Assembly (NCBI GenBank): GCA_030141605.1 | Contig: JAQGDQ010000007.1 | Span: 1-64,000, forward strand | Direction of reading: 5' to 3' | Length of the DNA: 64,000 nucleotides | Origin: Tubiluchus corallicola | Taxonomy: Eukaryota > Priapulida > Priapulimorpha > Priapulimorphida > Tubiluchidae | In this document: one piece after another, positions 43,914 to 55,257 of the stretch | Position numbering within the stretch: the first letter of the stretch is position 1 | Layout of the letters: every line of letters starts with the position of its first letter | The notes under the pieces: model-generated | What the model saw: the letters and a program-made list of their open reading frames with translations, nothing else | Database searches by the model: none | Told to the model about the DNA's origin: nothing | Position numbers and translations under genes: made by a program

Positions 43914-45103
43914 CTAAAAGAAACTTGAACAATTAAAGTACAAGAAAACACACTTTATACATAAATTCCAACAAATCCGTCTAGAAATTTTATATCACTT
44001 TCATATGTTGTTTTATTTGCGAATGCAGAGCTTGCGTTGACAGTAACGCTGTATGCGACTTGCAAATTTAAACTCCAGCTATAACTCTTCACTAACTAAG
44101 CAAAAGTATAATTTATTTTATCCTGTTAGTAAGATCGATAGTGTGTTTTTGGTGAACAAGTGACGCACACTGGGGCAGCTTTGTTTTACCAGGTGGCAAG
44201 AATATTTTAGATTATTAAGAATACCTGTCGTTAATAATAGATCAGTTGCGTCTTCCTTGAAGCGAGTAACATTGTAGCAATCAAAAAATCTCTTTTTGTT
44301 TTTTTTTGGTAAAGAATGCCGCAGGTAAAAAATCAGAGGGGAAAAGGGATTTATATGCACCTAAGAGTGTCCGAAAGCAATGATGCAATGATGCCTTGTG
44401 GCACCATTAACATGCAATTACCATAAAGTGCATTTACCAATCTTTTGTGTAATTCTGTCGATATTTTTTCATGTTTACATAATATGTACCACAAAACAGT
44501 AAACAAAAAGACTTAATGAAAAATCAGTATTTCAAAATACCACTATAAGACATAGAAAATGAATATTTAAACAAAGAACAGAGGATTAGTGAATTAAATA
44601 TTGAAAAAAGGGTTAGTAAGTGTATATTCCCATATGTATTTTTACACAAAAACACATCAAAATGATCGTAACCATTTTCTGCACCTATTCTAGATGCAGT
44701 GGATTACAACCTGCCTACGGTAAGCAAAAAACTTTATGAAAATTAAAATAGTGGGCCGCTTTTAATTTTCCAATAGTATTAAGATTAAAGGTGTTCTAGA
44801 GGATAGAGCTTTTAAAAAATGAACATGAAGATTAAAATCATGTTCGCATTCAATCGGTTCTCCTTGCAAAGTTACATTAGCAAGGCTGACATTCCTAAAT
44901 GCATTTGGAATAAAGTACAGTTTTCGTTTTCGACTAGCCATTATTATACCTAATTATATTTTTCAATAACTCCATTTTTGTATCATCATGTGTCTGTTTT
45001 GCTAATATACTGCACAATTCACAACATTAGAGAAAACAAAATTGATTGAAATAAGCTGACATGTGTCAATTACTATAATTATGTAAGTGAATAAATATCA
45101 CAC
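43914..45103. other. Intron of unit B
   Basis: No exon recognised; AT-rich. Confidence 0.45.
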
Positions 45104-45181
45104 CTGAACCACCCCCATCTGGAGTTGATATTCCAGAATCTGGATCTGGAACTTCTGGTTTTGGATGAATTGGTGGATAGA
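45104..45181 (-). CDS. Transglutaminase unit B, Pro-rich linker exon
   Basis: 78 nt, phase 1-1; acceptor gttacag, donor TCAG^gtgtga. Encodes VYPPIHPKPEVPDPDSGIS then TPDGGGSG, a proline/acidic/glycine linker ahead of the N-terminal domain. Such N-terminal extensions differ between transglutaminases. Assignment rests on good splice sites and phase match on both sides. Confidence 0.62.
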
Positions 45182-45424
45182 CTGTAACAACGGAAAAACT
45201 AGATTTTTTACATGCATGCTACTTGATAAAAGTTGGTTTATTTTATATTTCTAGTATGTTCTATTATTCGTCATTTGATATTATATCGCTGTCTCATATC
45301 TTATGACTACATGTATACATAATAAAAGCTCTTACGCTGCAAAATGTGAATAGAATAAGGTATGTCCACGTTATAGTCACCTAACCTACGAATTGCAATC
45401 AATTTTATAAAACAAATTTTTTAC

Positions 45425-45488
45425 CTGGGTACCATCCACCAGGATATAGATTACTGAAACTGTATAACGTGTAGCCGTTCCCCGACAT
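45425..45488 (-). CDS. Transglutaminase unit B, first coding exon
   Basis: ATG at 45488-45486, reading MSGNGYTLYSFSNLYPGGWY, donor CCCAG^gtaaaa, phase 1, matching the next exon. No signal peptide, as is usual in transglutaminases. The start is chosen as the only ATG ahead of a good in-phase donor. Upstream lies a triple tandem repeat. Confidence 0.6.
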
Positions 45489-45570
45489 GTTGGTAAAATT
45501 GGGGTTCCTCGAGCATGCGAATTACTCGGGAATGCCAGCTCGCTCTTCTGGTTGCCGATGTTTCTAACGA

Positions 45571-45676
45571 ACCACTCAGAACAAAGCTGAGCCTACAGCT
45601 ATCTAACCCACCCAGAACAAAGCTGAGGCTACAGCTATCTAGCCACCCAGAACAAAGCTGAGGCTACAGCTATCAG
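45571..45676. repeat. Three tandem copies of a roughly 36-bp unit upstream of unit B ATG
   Basis: Each unit reads cagaacaaagctgaggctac then agctatct with small differences. It lies about 80-190 nt upstream of the predicted ATG, in the likely promoter or 5' UTR. Confidence 0.8.
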
Positions 45677-45689
45677 ATTTTACAAAATC

Positions 45690-47535
45690 CACTCCGAATA
45701 AACAGAATGATGTCACGTGTGATGGCATGCGACGATCAAAAAGCCTTGATACGCGTTGTCAAGGTGTAATGTCATGTTTGACTAATATTTAGGTGGGTAT
45801 GCTAGAGCTAGAAGTCCGCTAATAATCATTTGCGTACATACTTGTAACTGATTCAATGAATAAAAATAAAAGGGTAAAAATCTCGGATTTACCTTTACAT
45901 TTTTAGAGAAAATAGCGTAACGTAGAGCGGATAGTGCTGGTACTGGCGTACTTGTGAAGAAAACGTAAAAAAGCAGTAATAACAGTGACCTATAGAACTA
46001 AGTAACTCGCCAGATTTCTAATCCATTTCGCAATGCTGGTTGTCATTGCGGAACTGGCGTTGAAGTTGAAAACCCGTCGGCCCACTGAACCGATGATGCC
46101 ATTTCATAGCGACAATTTTATACTATGCAATGGCTTCGCATAGACGACACTACCACAATGTAGAAGGCTAAATCAAAAATGACAATGCGCAACGTAACAC
46201 TAGGTACACTTGCAACTTGCAATGTGCCTACATCTTACAGATGCTTTAATGCTTACGATTTGGCCTTATGGCGAAAACTGAATTAAACAGGACCCAAGAA
46301 ACATTCAGCAAGATCGGGAGAGAAATTGATGGTTTACAGCAATTTGATCAGTACAGTACCAAATCATCTTATTAATAAGAACTGAAATATAATAAACATT
46401 TGACATTCGATGAAGAAGTAAACCGATTTTGATAAGAACAAAAAGAAGTGACTATAGTGCTACTATGAGCGGCTCTATATTCATTGCAGTGATGCTAACT
46501 TCATTGACGAAGTTGTTTCACGTGTTTTGTGAACTAAACTTGTCTTTGCAGTACTTATGATCGGCACTAATACGTAATAAAAACAATTTATTTTTGTGCA
46601 TTTTCGTTCTCTTGTAGTGCTTGAAAGATGTGCAAAGATGCAATTGAATTGGTGACAAGCAGTTTAACACCTGGTAGCTCTCCATGCATTAACTACATGG
46701 CAATTTAGAATTTTAGCAGAAAATTTGGCTTCTTTCTCCAACTCATTACTCACAATGGGTAATAATTGGTAAAATAAACCGCAATGGTTTATACAAACTC
46801 TGGCAATCATAACTAATTAATAATTTCTGCAAATTTTGGTAAATCTACGGACGTGTTAGGGTAGTAATTCCTCATACACAATTAATTTATTTTTGTGCAT
46901 TTTATGGTCTTTCCGCAATGCAACGATGCAAACGTTTTGCGAACATAAAATACAACTGAAAACTAAAAAACCTTAATTTAAAGAGGTATAGTTATTATGA
47001 ATTAATTGGCAATTAACGCAAGGCAATATTTTACAAATTTAAGTAAGTGTAAGCTTGTTCGAAAATGGTTCGGACAAATTCCGTATGTAACTAACGTTTT
47101 AGTTCTATTCCGAATTTAGATCACAAAAAATCTATTGTCATTTACATAAACACAGAAAAATATCAGTTTTTAACATTTTCGTTTTTTTATAAGTTTATAG
47201 CAATTTGTTACACTCGAGTTCTGATTTTAGACCATACAAGATCTACTGTATATTCACTGAAGACACAAAAACATAAAATTTCGTTTTTTAACATTTTCTT
47301 TTCATAAGAGATTGTTTGCTATAGTCCAGGATCATTTAATCAATCTTAGAAAACACTAAAAATGCGATGTAATAAAAAATATCACACGTTTGAAATGAGG
47401 AAATTCCGTACATCATGACCTTTTTCTTAGATGCACAAATAACAATTGCGAGAGAGATTACTGGCATTTTTTCTTTCTCAGAAATTTTTTATGCCATTAG
47501 CAGGAAATTTTGGAATTGTATGCCTGTTTTAAGGC
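45690..47535. other. Intergenic between transglutaminase units A and B
   Basis: Contains 5' flank of B and 3' flank of A. A diverged direct repeat of about 105 bp lies at about 47100-47200 and 47210-47310 (shared tttttaacattttc). No gene seen. Confidence 0.5.
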
Positions 47536-47701
47536 TTAGACGTTTGCCATAGTCGGCAAAGGTTGAATGAAAATATTCATGCTTCCATCAGCATCGTCAA
47601 TAAGTTCGTTTGCTGAAAAACATGCTATGAGAACTCTTTCACCAGATTTTGATGGAGTGCACGTAGTGGTTATCATAGCTTCTCCTCCTGGCGCAACATC
47701 G
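47536..47701 (-). CDS. Transglutaminase unit A, last exon
   Basis: 166 nt; acceptor atgtttcag; stop TAA at 47536-47538. Encodes DVAPGGEAMITTTCTPSKSG, then VLIACFSANELIDDADGSMN. It is the end of the second C-terminal barrel and completes the codon begun at TGCAG in the exon at 49049. Paralogue at 36039. Confidence 0.85.
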
Positions 47702-49048
47702 CTGAAACATTTTTAAAAAAATGCTAGATTTAAGTACATATTAATTATTTAATCAATTTTTACAATGCATGTATATACAGTTTGCACATATTTACAACAT
47801 ATAATTATAGCCCATAAGGTCTCCAGACTGCAAATAAACACGGAGACATTTCAATTAAAATAAATAAAATTCAATAAAGATAAATTACTATAATCGTGCA
47901 GTTAAATAAGCTAACCATAAATTAATTATTTCATTACAATAACTCATAGCATCAAAATTGTAAAGTAAGTACCAAGAGCAACAGAAATAACTTAATTGGA
48001 TTAAAAGCAATCACACTGATTAAACAAATTGTACATAACGGCCTCAGAAATTTTATTGCAACTGTATATAAAAATAGTTTTTTTAACAAAAGACGGTAAC
48101 CAGATCACATCTTCAAACAACTATAGGAAACGATTAGGTACGAATTCAGCATCATTAACTCTGCGTTTTTAAACTTACAAATAATAGTCTGGTCCTTATC
48201 ATTTTTATTTTACATAGACAAGGCTTTGGGGGAAAACGATTCACAAAAGATGGAATACTCGTTTTGAACAAAAACAAGTCATACAAATTTCTCAAATTAC
48301 GTTTATTTTCTCATTTGTTTTCTCTTGTCAACAGAGTCTGCACTATACATCTATATATATATATATAGATATGGTTAGACCTGCCACTCTGTGATGGTTC
48401 CCATTTGCCTTCGTTGCTTGCTACCTCTGACAACACCAGCTGCTTCAAGTTGTACACGTATATCATTTGCCAGTTTGTCTTTTTCATTTGGGAACAAATG
48501 TTCAGCAGTACATCACCGCATCCCTATACTAATTGGTCTTACATTTCTACGTCTAACATATACATTTTTCAACCTCTGTTAGCATAGTTTAAACATTACC
48601 CCTTAAAATGTCAAAATCATATGCATACACCCGTCGGTTAAGGTTAACAATCTGTGGGGTGTCGTTAATGTAAACCTTGAAACGTTCTGGCCCAAAAATT
48701 GAACACTGCGGCATCCTGTCCGTACTGATAAGTTTACTCCTTTATAATAACACGCCTCTTACGATCGGTCAGATAACTAAGATATTATGGAAAGTGCAAA
48801 AAATAACTTTCACTTAGTTAATAACACCAACATAATTTAGTATTTACTTGAATATGTTTTTATAGGAAAAGTAATCCACGGGAAAATTATCAATTGACAA
48901 AGCTACAAATCCACTATTCTTCACATTACAGCAAAAAAGTTTGAGCGTGGAGCTATTGGAGTGTGGAAAGAGGAACCTTTTACAGCAGAAAAGTTGGGCA
49001 TGTAGCACACCTTTACAATACAGCAAATAAGTTGGGTGTGTAGCATAC

Positions 49049-49188
49049 CTGCAAGTAATCTCACGTGATTTTTCTATTCCAGGACCTTCAAGAAAAAACT
49101 TACACTCGTGCAACGTTATATTTGGCAACGGGTTTTTCAGTGTGCAATCAACATTGAAAGGTGTTCCAACTTGGTAAGGCGGAGTAGC
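49049..49188 (-). CDS. Transglutaminase unit A, second C-terminal barrel exon
   Basis: 140 nt; acceptor ttacacag, donor TTGCAG^gtatgc, phase 0 to 2. Encodes ATPPYQVGTPFNVDCTLKNP and LPNITLHECKFFLEGPGIEK. L-x-N-P-L and C-x-F-x-x-E-G-x-G match the Transglut_C family. Intact, in contrast to the unit B copy at 36401. Confidence 0.85.
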
Positions 49189-49868
49189 CTGTGTAAAATA
49201 AATGACGCTGTGAGATGAAGCACAAAACTGCAGTTATTTTTGTATGGGTAACGAAAAGACAATAAGCCCATTATTGCTGATAACAACAATTAAATAAGGA
49301 AAGGCTAATGATGCAACTAAAAACATCACGTGATAATATAATAAGACAATTAAACAGGATAATATTAATATTTGTGTTAACACGTGATTAACATGCTATG
49401 AAATCAATGAGAACATGGTTACATAAGTGGTGCGCGCACATTAGGAAGATGTTACACAAATCAAATGCAAAGAAAAAACAAAACAAAAACAGTGCACAGG
49501 TAGGTGATGCGCACCCTCACAATTACAAAACCTTGGGATAAACCTTGTCCTAGAAACGACAGTTTAACAGTTTGAAAATGTTACACAAATGCTTGTTGAA
49601 ACTTGTGATATTAAATGATTTTAAATGTGATATTACAGTGAACAACAAATTTGTAACCAATTCTATATCAAAACAAGTCATACATTTATGTAACTCACTG
49701 CCCAGTGAAGTAAAACCAATAAAATTTCCCCCACTGTAGTATATTTCAGCTTCCAACTTGTGCTTCTGACACTAATTACATAGACCCTACTTTTGTCTAC
49801 CCCACACCTGATCTAGTTAAAAATATGTGTAATATTATTATTATTGCTCCTGCTGCTGTTGTTGTTGC

Positions 49869-49968
<100 letters not shown>

Positions 49969-50153
49969 CGTAAAAAACAATTACGCATTTTTACTGCTGT
50001 TTACTCTTTCATTAAATAGTGCCGAAAAGAATTTTAAATTCTAACCACACTAATTATATAAAAAGTATAAAGCCAGCGGACAATGACGCAGTTTTCGCAA
50101 TAAAAGGCAGTACTATGATAGATATTAGAAAGGTAATAAGTACTGGCCTGTAC

Positions 50154-50308
50154 GACAACACTGGGCATTCCAACCGTGAAAGTATTTCCTCCGCAATACG
50201 GTTGGTTGGTTTCTTTAACATGAGCGATGACTGATATTTTAAACGCACGTTGTTCTACAAGCAGATGTAGGTACTCCTCGGGTTTTACTTGGGTTTTACA
50301 CTGGGCAC
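50154..50308 (-). CDS. Transglutaminase unit A, first C-terminal barrel exon 2
   Basis: 155 nt; acceptor ttttccag, donor GTTGTC^gtacag. Encodes QCKTQVKPEEYLHLLVEQRA and FKISVIAHVKETNQPYCGGN. It corresponds to the second half of the first C-terminal barrel; joins in phase 1 from 53680 and leaves in phase 0 to 49188. Confidence 0.78.
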
Positions 50309-53300
50309 CTGGAAAATTCACCTTTTAGATCAGAAAACAAATAAAACCGCCGTTTGGTAGTTTGGTAGCAGTCCAGTCCAACCTGGTATATACCAACAAC
50401 TAATGTAATTAGATTCGAAGGTATTGTAATCTATTTGACATTTTGTGCTGTCAAACTATTAAAGGTGGTCTCCAGAATAATTTTATCTGTAGAATCCATT
50501 TCTGCTAGGCACATTTTATAATTTTGCAATTATTTTATAACTAGTAATATAATTTACATATTTGAAAACGCTAACATTTCAACTATATAATAACCGGAAA
50601 TTGTGTCATATCTTGAGTATGGTGACTTGTTTTCCTATAAGTTTGATTTAACTTCTTTAATTATAATACCACATTATTGGACTTTAATGTGCCTTATTAA
50701 CATATTTTACGCGAGTATGCAAAAAAACAGAATTAGTCATGCTGTTTTAGTATTGCTTCATTATATGAAAATAAACAATTATAAAACAATGAAGCAGAGC
50801 CATCTTAACGTATACTAAGAGCTCATGCTAATCTATGTATGATTTCTTACTTCTCGCATAGTTTTCGAAGAGAATGGACGTGTTACCGAGAGAGCTCTGC
50901 AGTAATTAATGAAGTGGAACACAAATGATTTTACGTAATAGTCAAAAGGTTTCGTAGTGCGCTGACTTTATAAGTCAAAATAGTTTTTTAAGTTAATGAT
51001 TTTGCTTAGAAAAACCAACTCAGTGAAATAAGTTCATCTTGTGAAAACAGTGAAGTGAAATCTAATGAAAAAACACTGTAAAATAGAAGCCGAAAAATAT
51101 GAAGCACTGCAAAAAATCATCATACTTGAGCAGCTTCAAAGAAAAAGTAAAATCTACTATTAACAACAAAATTGCTATGAAATGGATAAAGGAACACGTA
51201 TAGTCTCGAGAAATATTTTGTAGCGCTTGTAATATAAATGAAGTAAAAGGAAAGATCGTTCAAACAAATCCAACAGCACTGTATCAAGAAAAATATGCAA
51301 GAAGGACGTATACACTGTTACAACATTAAGGATGCCTGATATTAAACAAGTCACAAGATTAAGTGTCTAAAAAACAGAAGTGATCACAATAAGTGGAGGA
51401 GGCTGCAAAAAGAGGACTGAAAAAACCTAGTGTGTTAAATACAATTATTGTTAAACATTAAAACAAAAGATGAACAAGAATCATCAGCACAGGAAGAAAT
51501 GATAAATTGTTCTCAGGAAATTAGAGCCTCGGATACATGTTCTAGATTTAGTTCTCTCCCCAGGCATGAGTTCGACGTTTTCTAACAGTGGTGGTTTAGA
51601 AACAGCCACTACAGTGTCACATCGGAACCAGTGTGATAGTGTCATCACAGAACCAATAATTCTTATGGATCTATAGATGTCTTTTTCTGTTCTGGCCAAA
51701 ACTCAGGAGCAAACCCCTAAAAAACAATTGACTTCACTCTCCGTTCAGATCGATCAAATTCTGCATGAAGTAGAGCGTTCCATGTTGTAGAAGTCAACAG
51801 CAAACAACTATATCGGATAAGGTCCAGCAAAAATAATCAACTAAATCGCTTTTTGTTCCAAATGTCTACAACGTTGAGGGAAGGCAAACTGCATGGTCAG
51901 GTAGTGTTACATACAATAACGCTGGTAGAGTCAGTTTTACCTGTCCACCTCCGGATAGCATCGGTGCTATGAATAAAGCAGATAGAAACAACGAAAATAC
52001 AATTGAAACAAGGTCAACGTTTTGAATCAACATGATTTTACGGGAAATGCGCTTGTTATTGGTGATTCTAGAACAGTATAAAGGTGAAATAGTGAATAAT
52101 GGGGCCAAAAGTCGACCACCTGACTCCGACTTTAAACAGTGTCTTGAACAGCTTCTTAGCAGCAGTGAAGCAGACAATGACCTAGAGTCACTGGTAGTCG
52201 ATCACAATAGATATATAGATATACATATATATCTGTGTTGGATAACCCCTTCAATCATTATGAACTACTGTTATCAATAAGCAGAACACAAGCAAAATGG
52301 CCGCTCTTCATGCAATACAGACGTATTGGTTTAAATACTTACCCCTGATTGGATTTCAGACATCTTGCATATTTTAAATACTGTATTCTTACAAGGCCTA
52401 TTCCTAGAAAGATGGAGCTTCTCTAAGCTAGTCGTATTATATAAGAAAGGTAATCCTGCAGAATGCAAAAATAGCTCTACGATAGCTTATAAGCGAACAC
52501 TTAAAACTGTGGTTCTTATGGATGCTGCAGCCGTATTCAGGAAAAATTGTTCATTTTATTCATTCACTTTGAAAAAGCCTATGACAAGGTAGACAGAGCG
52601 ATAAGGATTAGAGTGTTAAAGGAGTATGAATGTGGGTCGACCGTGCTAAAAGCCATTGCTAGAATGTACAATAGCACTAGTGGTGTTATGGGAAATGAAT
52701 CCTTCAGTTATAGATATGGCGTAAAGCAGGCACCCCACACCCCCCACACCCCACACCCCCTATATGCGCAGAACCGAAAAACAAGGCCTTTTTCATCAAC
52801 CACATGGAAAACAAATAGCTTCATATCCTCAAACAACATGCTTTTTATTAGGAAGAACTACGACTTTCCTTACTGGATCAAGAAAAAAGTTCTAGACTGT
52901 GTCCTTCTCGAAAGTGTTTTCTACAGCGCAGACACATAAAATTCTGATGCAATCGTGCAATTCCGCACACCATATATCTTGAATTGGTCAAACCGCTACC
53001 ATTAATCGAATCTTGTTTTAAGACTTGAGTAAAAGCTCATCAAATAAAATATGGAGAAGCAAAACGGAGAATGCCGAAAAACACTCGCTTGTGATGATAG
53101 CATCTTCATGTAATGAAACACTATCCAGGTGTTTAAGCCATCCATCGAACGGCAATATCCAGGAGTTCGTTAACACAAATAATCGAAAGATATTGGGTAC
53201 TCTATAGCAGAGAGGAACTCATCGAAGCGGGTTACTTATAAAATTTTTAATCGCTCCTTAAATACACCTTGCAAAATCCAGTATTGAGCTGCAGCGCGTT

Positions 53301-53679
53301 GCATTTACCCGCATGACAGACTGCAGGCGCATAAATTAAAGAGTGAAACCGGATAATGTAACTAATTTACAAGCATTTACCAAAACATTTGTAAGCATCT
53401 ACCGAAGCATTTATAAGGCACCTTAATATAGTAAGGTGCCAAAAGGGATCATATTCGAGAAATGCACAAACAAATCATCCCAAAGCGCCTAGGTAAATGC
53501 GATACCTCGTTACGGTCTACAGAAAAATCAATAACAAAAGTATCTAAATAAATAAACCGCTGGCAACTTTTTTTCAAGTAGACCCTCTAATGACGCCTGC
53601 GCATTCCCTAGACAAGAAGCGGAAACCTGGAAAAACTATATTTTACAGAAAACAGCCGGTTGAGTTAATTTTTTCTTAC
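50309..53679. other. Large intron of unit A with a retroelement relic
   Basis: Holds decayed plus-strand RT sequence (separate entry). A C/A-rich simple tract at about 52733-52760 (ccccacacc repeats). No host exon recognised. Confidence 0.5.
52365..52760 (+). pseudogene. Decayed LINE reverse-transcriptase relic
   Basis: Two frames contain FLERWSFSKLVVLYKKGNPA (RT region before motif A) and FEKAYDKVDRAIRIRVLKEY (motif A, D-x-x-K-A-Y/F-D), followed by a G-V-K-Q-like site. Upstream 52032-52200 (PDSDFKQCLEQLLSS) may belong to it. It is a different lineage from the CR1-like copies. Frames are broken and no catalytic DD motif was seen. Confidence 0.6.
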
Positions 53680-53857
53680 CATTATTCGGTGGTATATTGA
53701 CTGGAAATGTCTGTTGTTTGACTTTGTGGGCTTTGACGCCCGTATAGAACACAGTCTGTACTTCCACTCTGACGTTGACATTTCGACCTTCAGAACTGTC
53801 GTTTTGCATTTTCAAATAAATCTCAAATGGTTGCCCAATGTAGACAGCTTTACTTTC
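53680..53857 (-). CDS. Transglutaminase unit A, first C-terminal barrel exon 1
   Basis: 178 nt; acceptor tattgtag, donor AATG^gtaaga. Encodes ESKAVYIGQPFEIYLKMQND, then VFYTGVKAHKVKQQTF. I-G-Q-P-F-x-I-x-L-K-x-x-N and V-x-Y-T-G match the start of the first Transglut_C barrel. Phase 0 to 1. Confidence 0.85.
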
Positions 53858-54540
53858 CTACAATATTAATTTGCAAAAGTGTGAATTGACTTTGACAGAA
53901 TTACGCTAAAGCCTAAATTAGTATAAAAAAGCGTTTCAAGTGAAATGTGGTCACAGCAATCTACATTTCTTTTCTCAAGTTTATGAGTCTTGTGGTGTTT
54001 GTTTTATAAAATCTGGCGTTTATCTAGCTAAATTACTCAGGACGATTCAATTCGTCTTGAGTCTTTATCATCTGTGATATCTGTAATTGAAAATTACAAA
54101 TGTACCTTGCTTTACAGTTTCTGTGTAATATTCATCAAATATAATTGTTATATGGTGTAGTGGGGTATTTTCGGCCATTGGTCAATGTCCGCCATCCAGC
54201 TTTCATACAATCAAATTAGATCATGTCGACCTAAACTGGCTTTTTATAGTATATATAAAATATTTACGTAATATTTATGTAAATATGCCCAGTAAACATT
54301 GCCATTACTGCTATTACATTAACGTACGGTACAGCACAAGCAAACGAAACCGGCAATCGGGCCAGTAACTTGCCTGTACCGCGTTTGCACTGGCCTTATT
54401 TTGGCAACTAGCGCTGGCCCAGCACGGGACTGGTTACTGTGCCCGAATAATCTGTATTAAGGGGATTTAAGGCTGCATTAAGGCCCAATTCATTGGGGCA
54501 ATGTATTAAGGCAACCTAAGTAAACCCCACTGAGCGAGTC

Positions 54541-54797
54541 TAGTAATTGTTTTCAAGTCTAGCTTTGTTCATAGTATTGTAATTCCATGACTGAATTTGG
54601 GCATTATTATGTATTTATGCAACTACAGTAAATACAACTAGAATTCGCTTAACTGCAGTAACAGTTAAAAAGTTCTAGTCTCATTCACTGTAGTTTCGTA
54701 AACACATGAGCATTATATAAACTCAAATGCTCATAATGTAGCCATGGAATTACAGTACTGAGAACAAAGCCAGAAGTGAAAACAACTACTATACTGG
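54541..54797. mobile_element. Short foldback element
   Basis: The left arm (gctttgttc, tagtattgtaattccatg) matches the reverse complement of the right arm (catggaattacagtactg, gaacaaagc), with the centre near gttctagt / actagaac. No coding content; MITE-like, in an intron of unit A. Confidence 0.65.
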
Positions 54798-55257
54798 CTT
54801 AATTAGGCTGCCTGGATGAAACATTAATACAGCCAATTCTGGCACTGTAATCCGGTTTCAAGTTACAGTACTGACAGCAAAACAAGTCAAAACATTTACT
54901 GTACATAGGCTCATGAGATAGGCTAATTGTTGTAGACAAACTATACAAATCAGCAATGAAAATATATATAAATTTATTAAACAAAATTTCTTAGAATGCT
55001 AATAAAAATCTTATAAAATCAGCCATGTCGTTATAATTACAATAAAAAGGTTACAATATAGATAGATAAGATTAAGACGCAATACGTATATGGAGGTTCC
55101 TTTCAACGTAAGTTTGTTGCATACATGTATTTGGTAAGCAATCGCAGATCTTGTTGAAACACCCGACTGAATTAATCATAATTAACTGTTATAGAGAATT
55201 ACAATTGCAACTTTTGCATGCACGCTAGATTGAGAAAAAGCTAGGCATTAAATCCAT

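Noticed and set aside
43583-43932. Plus-strand ORF with an apparent membrane segment followed by Arg-rich sequence
   Set aside because: The hydrophobic part comes from a GTTGTT/CTGCTG simple repeat in a transglutaminase intron, and the rest is antisense to a real exon.
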